Positions 31,044 to 41,424 of a stretch of 64,000 bases of DNA are shown piece after piece (within the stretch, counting starts at the first letter, position 1; each line of letters starts with the position of its first letter). The stretch lies in the NCBI RefSeq assembly GCF_014905175.1, contig NC_057789.1, positions 25,664,555 through 25,728,554 on the forward strand, given 5' to 3'. The translations under genes were made by a program, and so were the position numbers. The notes under the pieces were generated by a model. That model saw only the letters and a program-made list of their open reading frames with translations. It was not told the origin of the DNA and did not search any database. The DNA is from Aphidius gifuensis (taxonomy: Eukaryota > Arthropoda > Insecta > Hymenoptera > Braconidae).

Positions 31044-31972
31044 TTTAATTTTATTTAATGTTTTTTGCTTTTTATGACAGCTGTAAAATGATATAGATAA
31101 AATAGTTTGTCTTTTAACGTCAGCAAAAAACACGTGGTCTATCACTGATTTGTCGAAACTGAGTGAAACAATAATTTGTAAATTCAGTTGACTACACACA
31201 AACAACACTCTTCTCTTTTATATTTTTATTTTATAATAAATAACAGTCAACTATTCGGCACTGTTCTATTTGTGTATTTTAGCCAAAAACCATCTTATCT
31301 TAATTTGGGTAATTAACAAATATACATCTATATACACATGTATTTTTATATATAAATCATAAACAAACTGAAGACAAAAAAAAAAACTTAGAAAATAATA
31401 AACACATAATTGCGTGTGTGAGTGTGTGGTATTTTTTTTTTTTCAAGAATTTACATGTGCTGCATTCTCACGTTTGTTTTTTTTTTTTTTTTAAACTTGT
31501 ATTTTTCAAAAATAAATTAAATGCAATTTTATTTTTTTTTTTTTTTAAATAATTAAATAAGCTATTTTAATAAATAATTTAATTAATTTTTATAAATTTT
31601 ATATACTGAGTTAGATGTTTACTTGTACTGAAAAATTTAGTGACTAAAAAAAAATTTAGTGACTCGAGAGATGAATCTCTCATATCGAACGGAACTAACT
31701 ATATCAGCCAAAATGAATCGTTAATTTTACTAAAAGATTAGATTATTTTTATCACTTTTATGAAATAGAATATATTTTTTTTTTTACATATTCATATGTA
31801 CCAAATGAATTTTATTAAAAATGATTCATAGTAATATTAAAAAATTATTTTATTCATCAAAATCATAAGATTAAAATAATCTTGTGTTTTAAACGATTTC
31901 TTTATGAATAAAAAAAAATATATATTAAATAATTTATAATGTTATTATTGTTTTTTATAATTTAAATAATTT
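31044..31972. other. Non-coding spacer; upstream region of the PAH gene
   Basis: Bases 31,060-31,220 include mixed sequence (TTTTAACGTCAGCAAAAAACACGTGG) that may be the promoter or 5' UTR of the PAH gene and recalls the m leader word AACGTCAGC. The rest is AT-rich. Confidence 0.45.
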
Positions 31973-32380
31973 TTAAAGTGAAGAAAGAAGAGTAGTTTCT
32001 TCAGGAGAGTGAGGCTGGTTTCTTCGACATAGCCAGCGACAACAAACAACATCCAGACATACTCCAAACCAATAAAGAAATAAAGAATACAGGATTATGA
32101 ATGGTAACAATAGGTACCCAAGGCATTCATAATCACCTAAAATTATAAATTTAAAAAAAGTATAAAGTTAGAGAATAATATTTCTATAAACGAATTATTA
32201 TTTGATTAATCGTTGATAAATATATTATGTTATTATTAGGATTCTTACTCACCCTGATCTTTATTAGACAAGCAATGATACCAGAAAAAAATATAACCAC
32301 CATAGCCGAAGAATAAACAAAAGTATAATTACGACGACACATGACAATAATATCAATCCCATAATATTAGCAAACTCCAT
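31973..32380 (-). pseudogene. Frameshifted two-helix copy, family member m13
   Basis: Exon positions 32253-32380 and 31973-32136 with intact splice sites, near-identical to m14. Exon 1 has five bases fewer than m14 (TTTATTCTTCGGCTATGG against TTTCTTGTTCTATTAGGC followed by TATGG), giving MEFANIMGLILLSCVV and then a frame that stops (LLV-TAA-TAA) before the donor. Exon 2 alone remains open and spans a hydrophobic segment plus CCRWLCRRNQPHSPEE. Recent tandem duplicate of m14. Confidence 0.8.
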
Positions 32381-32837
32381 GATTAGTTATATTATTTAAT
32401 TTAACAATAAAATATTTGATTCAATACAGAAAAAGCCACACCAGCTTTTTGTCTTTCAATTATCACTAGATGTAATTTTATACATACACAGAGTAATTAC
32501 ATTAATTCAAGATAAATTTCCTTCAATTGAACGAGATAAACTGTCGGACAAAACAAATTGTTAATTCAACAAAAAGAATTAATAATTTGTTATCATTTTT
32601 CTAGAAGAGGATATTTTTTTTTTAAATTTATTTTTTATATATTCTGATTTATATATACATGTGACAAATGAATTTTCCTGAAAATTTTTAAAATAATATT
32701 TTAATACATGATAAAAATATCAATACATATTATTTTCTTTGTCTGATGGAATTAATAATTGTCAGGTTAACAAGTTGATTTTTTTTACTGTGGTATTTTT
32801 AAAATGTTTTATTATTGTTTTTTAATTTAAATAATTT
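32381..32837. other. Spacer between m13 and m14 (part of the tandem duplication)
   Basis: Bases 32,400-32,660 recur at 33,270-33,480 (GAAAAAGCCACACCAGCTTTTTGTC and following). No gene. Confidence 0.6.
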
Positions 32838-33250
32838 TTAAAGTGAAGAAAGAAGAGTAGTTTCTTGAGGAGAGTGAGGCTGGTTTTTTCGACATAGCCA
32901 GCGACAACAAACAACATCTAGACATACTCCAAACCAATAAAGAAATAAAGAATACAGGATTATGAATGGTAACAATAGGTACCCAAGGCATTCATAATCA
33001 CCTAAAATTATAAATTTAAAAAAAGTATAAAGTTAGAGAATAATTTTTCTATAAACGGATTATTATTTGATTAATCGTTGATAAATATATTATGTTATTA
33101 TTAGGATTCTTACTCACCCTGATCTTTATTAGACAAGCAATGATACCAGAAAAAAATATAACCACCATAGCCTAATAGAACAAGAAACAAAAGTATAATT
33201 ACGAAGACAAATATCAATAATATCCATTCCATAATACTAATCAACTCCAT
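32838..33250 (-). CDS. Small two-helix membrane protein, family member m14
   Basis: Exons 33118-33250 and 32838-33001 (minus; GTGAGT donor, TTTTAG acceptor, phase 1) give 98 residues. Exon 1 reads MELISIMEW, a helix (ILLIFVFVIILLFLVLLGYG), then IFFWYHCLSNKDQ. Exon 2 reads GDYECLGY, a second helix (LLLPFIILYSLFLYWFGVC) and a Cys/Arg-rich cytosolic-type end CCRWLCRKNQPHSPQETTLL. Same single phase-1 intron as the Cys-tail members but with a second membrane segment. The upstream DNA (AAAAGCTG-TGTGGCTTTTTCTG, TTGAATC) is only loosely like the m leader. Intact sister of m13. Confidence 0.75.
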
Positions 33251-33737
33251 GGTTAATTATATTATTCAATTTAACAATAAAATATTAGCTTCAATACAGA
33301 AAAAGCCACACCAGCTTTTTGTCTTTCAACAATCACTGGGTGTTATTTTATATACATATATACAGAGTAAATAAATTAATTTAAGATGAATTTCCTTTAA
33401 CTGAACTTCTAAAAGAGGATATTTTTTTTAAATTTATGATTCATATGTATGTGACAAATAAAATTTTCCCAAAAATTATTAATCATAATATTAAAAAATA
33501 ACTATTTCATTTATTTATTTAAACTATATAAATTTTTAAAATAATATTTTAATACATCAATAATGAAATAATTGTCATGTTTAAATAATTATTTATCAAT
33601 AAAAAAAAACATAAATAAAATAATTTGAATGATCATAAATTTTATTTATGTAATTTAAATCATATACTAACAAATTTATTTTTCAAAAAAATTGTTTATT
33701 AAACATTGTAAAATATTTTTAATATTTTTGTTGTATT

Positions 33738-34049
33738 TTATACAAGTGTAGTTGTTCCACGAGGTCCATTATCAACGGTTCCCATGAGAGCTGAACGACC
33801 TTGATTATTATGAAAAAAATTATCAAAATAATAAATATCCATATGAATTATTTATTTTTTAGATTGTATTTACTAACCATCTAATGATGAAGTGGTAAAT
33901 TCTCCTCTGTGAAAAGTGCCAGTAATTGAATCCACGTCATATTCATTTGTACAAAATTGTTTATACATTAACTTCGCCAATAATACACACAATCCAATTA
34001 TAAACACCATCAAAGTTATCAATAAAATTGACCTAATCTCGTCTGACAT
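33738..34049 (-). CDS. Small membrane protein, family member m15
   Basis: Exons 33878-34049 and 33738-33799 (minus; GTTAGT donor, AATCAAG acceptor, phase 1) give 77 residues. Exon 1 is MSDEIRS, a helix (ILLITLMVFIIGLCVLLAKL), then MYKQFCTNEYDVDSITGTF and HRGEFTTSSLD. Exon 2 is GGRSALMGTVDNGPRGTTTLV. N-terminal acidic and post-helix basic residues suggest N-out/C-in. The tail lacks a Cys cluster and ends in a possible PDZ-like TTLV; that is only a resemblance. Architecture matches the array, although sequence similarity is faint. Confidence 0.7.
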
Positions 34050-34798
34050 TTTGAGATTTTTTTTCTCACAAATTAATATACTTGTATATTGTTTTTTAAA
34101 ATTAAAAAAAATCAACTGATTTAAAAATTCACGAGAATTATATATCGACAGATATTTTTTCTTAATTATAAATGATATTGAAGCTTTTTTATTTCTTCAT
34201 CAAGCCAACATGATCATTAATTAATCAGCTGATTTTTTATTTTTCTACATCGCATTAAATTGTTATTAGTTTTTTTTAGAATTTTATCAAACAATTTGAA
34301 GAAATAGATGTAAAAAATCCATCAACATCTAGCCGATCACCTGACTCGAGCAGTTTTTTTTATTTATATAATAAATAATCAATTAAATTTTTATAAATAA
34401 ATTATTAATGATTTTTAAATTATCAACTATTATTGTAAAACTATTTTTGCTTACCTATGATTTTTTTTACAAATAATTTAGGACAAATAAATTTATTTAA
34501 CAAAAAAATCATTTACAAAATTTTTTATTTTATAAATAAAATAAAATAAAATACAATTATTTTTTTTATAAAATAATACATTTATAATATTTTAATATTT
34601 ATTAGTTTATTTTTAACAATAAAAAATATTCATTTGATTTTTATCTTTTTTAGATTTCTATTATTTCTTATCTTCTAAGAATTGGTCAACGAAAAAAAAA
34701 AAAGAAAAAAAAAATACCCAATATTTCCACTTGACTATGAGTAATTTGATTATTTATAAATTTCAACTAATTTATTTATTTAACAATAAATAAATACT
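34050..34798. other. AT-rich spacer
   Basis: Nothing supported. A mixed patch at 34,315-34,350 (CATCAACATCTAGCCGATCACCTGAC) may be promoter of m15. Confidence 0.45.
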
Positions 34799-35202
34799 TT
34801 ATACATGAACAGAATTTTCCCAATTTTCTCTATTTGTTTCGTAAATTTCATTGTCTGTAATAATAATAAAAATAAATTAATAAAAAATAGCATCAGCTAA
34901 AAAAAAAATTAATTAGCTTATTAGTTAATTAAATAAAACTTACTGTTATTAATATACTTGATGCCAATTTTTTTTCCAGGTATTGAAAAACCAGAATACT
35001 TTAAACTTGGATATATTTTTGTTATTTTTTTATAAATAATAACAATCAAAATTACAACACCAATTATAACAACAAAAATTGAAGCAACATAATTTGCATT
35101 ATTAATTTCAAATCTTCTAAATAAATATGAAAATAATAACCAAAAATATATCAACAATGAAATGATAAGAATTGATGGATGTTTTTCACAAAAATTTGTC
35201 AT
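34799..35202 (-). CDS. Small two-helix membrane protein, family member m16
   Basis: Exons 34944-35202 and 34799-34854 (minus; GTAAGT donor, TTACAG acceptor, phase 1) give 104 residues. MTNFCEKHPS is followed by helix 1 (ILIISLLIYFWLLFSYLF), RRFEINNANY, helix 2 (VASIFVVIIGVVILIVIIY), a basic KKITKIYPSLKYSGFSIPGK segment and the exon-2 tail NNEIYETNRENWENSVHV. The YETNRENW and SVHV words could be cytosolic binding motifs; unproven. Similar exon layout to m14/m15 but no clear sequence match. Confidence 0.7.
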
Positions 35203-36095
35203 ATTTTTTCTTTAATAAATTTTATCTTTTAATATTTAAATTTTCACAATTTATTCACATAACAATTTGCCACTTTTTTTTATATAAATTTGCCAATTAT
35301 TTTATACGTTATAATATTTATTTAATAAATAATAATTAATGATTAATAACAACATAATTTTCATTTATGTTCCACGTGTTAAATTGACGTTGTTGTTGAG
35401 TGCGAAGACTTTATTTTATTTAAGACCGATTGACGAAGCAAACATACGTGGCATTGTGTTATTTATTATTTTTTTTCTTTATTTTTTCCTTTTGTGTATT
35501 GGTTTTAAAAATGTTACTTTGTGTGTGATAGTAAATCATTATTCGAGAGTTTGTTATCAGCTTGACAAGCCTTGATTACAGATATCGAAACGGAAATCTT
35601 TATTGTATATATTTTGACAAATACATTTGGATTTGATGATTCATTTTAATATTGCATTTAATTGACAATTTTTTATTTTTTATTATTAAAATTTTATGCA
35701 TTGTTTTGTAATTTATTTACTTGATTTTTTTATAAATAATCAAATGATAGATTAATTTTATTTTTCAATAACAAATATCAACTTGAAATTGATTTTTAAT
35801 TTTAAATTATTACAATAAATATTGTCACGATTTTAATTAATTTTCATGATGTATATTTATAGAAAAATATTTAGAAAAAAGAAAAGAATAATAATTACAT
35901 ATTTTAGATTCATTTTATAAATTTTTTATATTATTTTTAAATATTTATAAAAAAATTATTTAAAAAAAGAAAAAAAATAATTTGTATAAATTTATATTGT
36001 TAATTACGTTTTCCAATTGAAGTATAAATTAATTATTAAATTAGTAAAAAAAATACCATGGTGTATATTAATATGAAAAGCCAAATCATCACTTA
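35203..36095. other. AT-rich spacer, no gene
   Basis: The plus-strand frame 35,339-35,575 is unsupported. A mixed patch at 35,360-35,460 may be an upstream region of m16. Confidence 0.45.
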
Positions 36096-36347
36096 TTACG
36101 GTGCAGCTGAAAAACAAAAAATGAAAAAATTAATTACACTAAAAAAACTAAATTAATAATGTCATTTGAACTTACAATTGTTGATGGAATATGAAGTAGG
36201 TGATCTCTGATTATCCGATGATAAATCATGATTTTTTTTATAATCATTAGAACAATATTTTGTGTGTAACAATGAAAATAAAAGTACAACACCAACAAGC
36301 ATTGTTATAACAACAAGCCAAGATAAAATAACTTGCCAAGGTTCCAT
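36096..36347 (-). CDS. Small membrane protein, family member m17
   Basis: Exons 36176-36347 and 36096-36106 (minus; GTAAGT donor, TTTCAG acceptor, phase 1) give 60 residues. MEPWQVI is followed by a helix (LSWLVVITMLVGVVLLFSLL), then HTKYCSNDYKKNHDLSSDNQ and RSPTSYSINNSAP. Only three residues come from exon 2. Exon 1 has the same length as in m15 (172 bp), with similar placement of helix and a CSND/CTNE word after it, so m15 and m17 are likely related. Confidence 0.65.
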
Positions 36348-38433
36348 TTTAAAAATTGTATATAAAATTTATATTTATTATTAAATAATATATATAAATA
36401 TTTTTTAAATATTGTGTTTTTGCACGTCTACAAATGTCTTATCTTGTTTTGCTATCTTGAACATTTGTTTAACTTGATATTTTTATTTAAAAAAATTCTT
36501 TTTTGCTTTTTTTCATCACCACTTGTCGTGGCAAGTCAACCACTCTCAATACGTGACTTTAAATGACTGTTGCAACTTCAATCTACATCATTTCAATATT
36601 ACATTTGTTTTATTGCCTTGGTTTTTCTACTCCCCACCTAATAGAATAACCCGGATTTCGAATAAATAATAATTTCCCCACTACATTTAAACAAACAAAT
36701 AAAAACAAGCTTCCTTGAATATATTTTTTTATTTATTTCTCATTGATTGTTGATATAAAATTTTATCAAAAAAACATCATGATTAATGGATTTATTTTTT
36801 TATAAGAAAAATAATTATATGAAGATGTGTAACAGGTAAGTGTGTCGAGTTTTGGTGGGAATGTCTAGATATATATTTTAATGCTTTATTTCAATGGAGA
36901 AAGGCAGAGAGAGTGAAAGGTCATCTTGTGGTTTTGTATATAATACTTGAATAATATTATATCATTAAAATATAAATAATTTTATTACGTAATAATCAAG
37001 TTAAATATCACTATTTCATTTATTTTTAAATAAAAAAAAAAAAAAAAAAAAATTTCATTTTTTTTTTTGTTTATTTATTATTTAAATAAATAAATTGTTT
37101 AGAAAATTTTATTTAAAAAAAACCAGCTTATTTTTCATCTGAATTTAAAGTTCAATTTAATAGTATATATTTTTTTTTTTTATTCTATGTATTTTTTTTT
37201 TGGTGTAAAAAAAAAATACATATTGAATTTTAAATTTAAAAAAAATTATTCCGCCATTTTTTGAGGAGCCTTAGAATTTCTACCTTACCTGCACTCATTC
37301 AGTCGATAAATTATTTTGTTTATTTATTTTTTTTTTTTCAACATTTTAATCAAAACAAAACTTATTATTATTACAAAAAAATATAACAATTATCACTTGT
37401 AAATATTGATAATTTACTTATCAATTTCACATAATAATTAACTAATGAAATGACAATTAAAAATGTTAATCTTTGTAATAGAAAAAAAAAAAATATTTGG
37501 CTGCTCAGTTAAAGTTAGATGTTGAGTTTGATGATTGGTTGAATTCTGCTGGAACTGACGAATCGCGATGTAATTTATGCTCCTTTGTTTGCGCGAGAGA
37601 GCGGCTACACTTGGATTTTATGTTTTTTTTTTTTCTCCTCTGCGGCGTCACGACAGGGGTGAATAAGAGCATGTTTAGACTCGTTGAATAAGAGAACAAA
37701 TGAGAAGTGATAACCGGCATATTTTTTTCATTCGGAAAAACAGTAAGTTCTGATTTTACACTAATTAAAGCTGTCAAGTGTCATTTTTTTTATCCAAAAA
37801 TTATTAACTTATTATTTAGTTATTGTTTAACGCTATTTTTATTTAATTTTCATTCATGACATATCAAATTTATTGTCATTTTATTTATCAGTCTTTTTTT
37901 TCTTTTTTTTTTTTTTTCCTAGAATCACATTGTAAATCGAGTTCTTTTGTTTCTCAGGAAGCTTCTATTTACTTCTAAATAATAAAACGTTTGTAAAAAT
38001 TGAATAATTGTGTTCTTTTTGTTTATAAACAATTATAGGTATATAATTAATTATTGTGTTAAATTAATGTATAGAAATATTTTTATAGCTGCATGAATTT
38101 TAGTGTCGAAAAAAAAGGGGTACGCGAGAACAAAGGGCTTCACGTGGTTTTGCGTTTTAATCATAATTTTTTTTTTTTTTTTAATGGAGTTTTTTTTATG
38201 TGCATGTACTTTTAATTTAAAAAATCCATAATTTTATTCTTGTCTTGATGAATAATATTAATATTATTTTAAAATTTTTAGATTCAATAAAAAGCAATTT
38301 AATTTTTGTTTTTTTTAAAAATTAAAAATTCGTTAATTAAAAAAAAAAAATAGATATAAAGTTTTTAATTATTTATTAATTGTTGATTGATTTTTTAATA
38401 ATTAATTTTAATTTTCTAGTAAATAAATAAAAA
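36348..38433. promoter_or_regulatory. Intergenic region and probable 5' leader/promoter of the Piwi gene
   Basis: Bases 37,497-37,700 are GC-richer (ACTGACGAATCGCGATG, TTTGTTTGCGCGAGAGAGCGG, CTCTGCGGCGTCACGACAGGGG) and resemble a promoter or first non-coding exon. Bases 38,405-38,420 (AATTTTCTAG just before the ATG at 38,434) look like an acceptor of a leader intron. Parts recur in scrambled form at 5,065-5,405. The bidirectional neighbour is m17, whose start lies 1.2 kb to the left. No other gene seen. Confidence 0.45.
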
Positions 38434-41424
38434 ATGGCAGATCCAGGACGTGGAGGTGGTGGCATTGGTCGAGGAATGGGTCGTGGTTTTCTTCTCGATC
38501 AAATGCGTAAAGCACAAGATGCATCATCAGCACCAAGTCCAGGTCCAGCACCAAGTGTAGTACCAATACCAAGTCCAGCTGTATTACCAACACCAGCTCA
38601 ACCAGCAGTACCACGTGGTCGTGGTAGTCTTCTTGCATCATTAAAACAAGTATCAGCACCTCCAGGACCTCCACCACCACCAACAGTAGCAACTCCATCG
38701 CCAACAATATCAACTCCATCACCATCCATACCAACACCATCTCCAACACCAGTAACAGCAACAATACCACGTGGACGTGGTACTATCCTTGCTTCTGTAT
38801 TGAGTAATGTGCCACCAGTATCACCTGGTTCAGTTGCATCATCTGTATATGATGCACCTGGTGTTGGTAGAGGTACATTATTAAGTCGTTCACTAGCATC
38901 ATCTGATGATGGCTCTAGTAAAAAATTGAGTCAAGTTGGTATACCAGTACCAGCAGCAAAAGGCTCACAAATTTTACCACCATCATCTGGTGATAATCTT
39001 GGTGTTACTGGACCATTATCATTACTTAATATTGATAATTTATCAACAACATCTGGTACATCATTAACAATATGTAGACAAGGTGAAAGTGGTAAAACAA
39101 TTGATATTATGTCAAATTATATTGATCTTGAATTTGTTGATGGTAAAGGAATATTTCGTTATGAAGTTAAATATAGTCCAGAAACAGATTCACCAAAAAT
39201 ACGTAATGCATTGTTAAATCAACATCTTGAACAACTTGGTAAAACAAAAACATTTGATGGTATGACATTGTATCTACCAACAAAATTACCAGAACGTATA
39301 ACACGTTTAGTATCACTTCGTCATGATAAAACAGAAGTTGAAATAACAGTTATATTTCAACGTCAACAATTACCACATGAAAGTATGCAATTTTTTAATG
39401 TGTTGTTAAATAAAGTCATGCGTTGTTTACAAATGGTACGTATTAATCGTAATAATTTTAATCCAAGATGTGCACATAAAATACAACAACATCGTATGGA
39501 ATTATGGCCAGGTTATATAACAGCAATTGAAGAAGTTGAAGGTGGTTTAAAATTAAATATTGATGCAAATCATAGAGTTATGAGAACAGATACAGTCTAT
39601 GATTTTATTAAATTAACAATGCAAGAAAGTCGTGGTGGTAATCCACGTGATACTGTATTTGGTGATCTTGTTGGTGTTACTGTTTTAACAAGATACAACA
39701 ATGAAACATATCGTATTGATGATATTGTATGGGATAAAAATCCATTATTTGAATTTGATTGTAAAGGAAAAGCAACAACACTAGCTGAATATTATAAAGT
39801 TCATTGGAATTTAACAATAAAAGATGTTAAACAACCATTATTACTTCATCGTGCTAAAAAACGTTTAACACAAGGTGGTACTAAAGAAGAAGAAATATTA
39901 TTAATACCAGAGTTATGTTACATGACTGGTTTAACTGACAAAATAAGATCAGATTTTAAAATAATGCGTGATTTAGCAACTGTAACACAAGTTGTACCAG
40001 AAGCACGTCGTCAAGTTATTAAAAAATTTATTGATGATGTTAAAAAACATGAAGTTGCTGGTGAATTATTGAGATCATGGGGACTAAAAATGGCTAATGA
40101 TTTAACAAAATTCAAAGGTAGAACACTTGATCCAGATACAATAATACATGGTGGTGGTAAACGTACAGTTGTCAATGATAAAGCTGATTGGGGTGGACCA
40201 ACAACAAAAAGTCCAATGTTAAGAGTACACAATTTATCAAATTGGTTTATATGTTCAACAGAACGTGATGCTAAATTTGCAAAAGAATTTGTTAAATTAT
40301 TACAAATATGTGCACGTGATATGGGTATGATTGTCAAAGATCCAATAGTTGTTGGTTTAAAAAATGATTCAACACAAAGTTATATTAATGAAATACGTAA
40401 AGTTATTAATCCATCATTAGAAATGGTTGTTTGTGTTGTACCAACAATAAGAGCTGATAGATATTCAGCAATTAAAAAATTATGTTGTGTTGAATCACCA
40501 ATAAAATCACAAGTTATTGTTACAAAAACAATATCAAATGAAAAAAAAGTAAAAAGTGTTACTGAAAAAATTGCATTACAAATGAATTGTAAAATGGGTG
40601 GTGCATTATGGGCATTAAAAATGCCATTTACTGATGTTATGGTTGTTGGAATTGATGTATTTCATGCTGGTGTTGGACAAAAAGCAGCAAGTGTTGCTGG
40701 TTTTATTGCAAGTCTTGATGAAAATATGACAACATGGCATTCAAATACATGTCATCAAGCACCTGGACAAGAATTAATTGATTTATTAAAAGTATGTCTT
40801 GTAACAGCAATTAAAGCATATCACAGATATCGAGGTATATATCCAAATAGAATTATTATTTATCGTGATGGTGTTGGTGATGGACAGTTATCACTTGTTG
40901 CTGGTTATGAAGTGGAACAGCTGAAAAAAGCATTTGAAATTGTTGAAAGAAGTTATGAGCCAAAAATAACAATGATTATTGTACAAAAAAGAATTAACAC
41001 AAGAATTATGGCATTGGTAAGTTGTTTATTATTTAATTTGTGATATTAAAATTATTGATTAATGTTGTTTTTTTATTTTTATAAATTTTAGAGAGGCTCA
41101 ACATTGAATAATCCATTACCAGGAACAATTGTTGATTCAATGGTTACAAGAAAATCATGGTATGATTTTTTTTTGGTACCACAAACTGCACGTCAAGGAA
41201 CAGTTACACCAGTTCATTATATTGTTTTAATTGATGATGCTAATTTCAAGACAGATCATTTACAACGTTTGACTTACAAACTGTGTCATCTTTACTACAA
41301 TTGGCCAGGTACTATTCGCGTTCCAGCACCTTGTCAATATGCTCATAAACTTGCTAGTCTTGTTGGTCAAAATATCCAAGCTAAACCCAGTGAATGCTTA
41401 GCTGAAACACTTTACTTTTTATAA
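38434..41424 (+). CDS. piwi/aub-like: Piwi/Aubergine-clade Argonaute
   Basis: Exons 38434-41016 and 41092-41424 (GTAAGT donor, TTTTAG acceptor, phase 0) give 971 residues. It is a PIWI-clade Argonaute: it binds piRNAs and silences transposons in the germ line. The first ~160 residues are Gly/Arg/Pro-rich with RG repeats (GRGGGGIGRGMGRG, two PRGRG), the usual site of arginine methylation and Tudor binding. PAZ lies at about 380-500, MID at about 640-735 and PIWI at about 735-955. The slicer tetrad is complete: D741 (GIDVFHAG), E780 (GQEL), D812 (YRDGVGDGQL) and H946 (QYAHKLA). The end is the expected LYFL. Only one coding intron is unusual for an insect piwi gene. Piwi and Aub subtypes cannot be separated by eye. 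A damaged fragment lies inverted at 10.04-10.57 kb. Confidence 0.96.

Noticed and set aside
38408..38770. 120-codon minus-strand frame rich in Leu/Val/Met
   Set aside because: It is the antisense shadow of the RG/Pro-rich N-terminus of Piwi.
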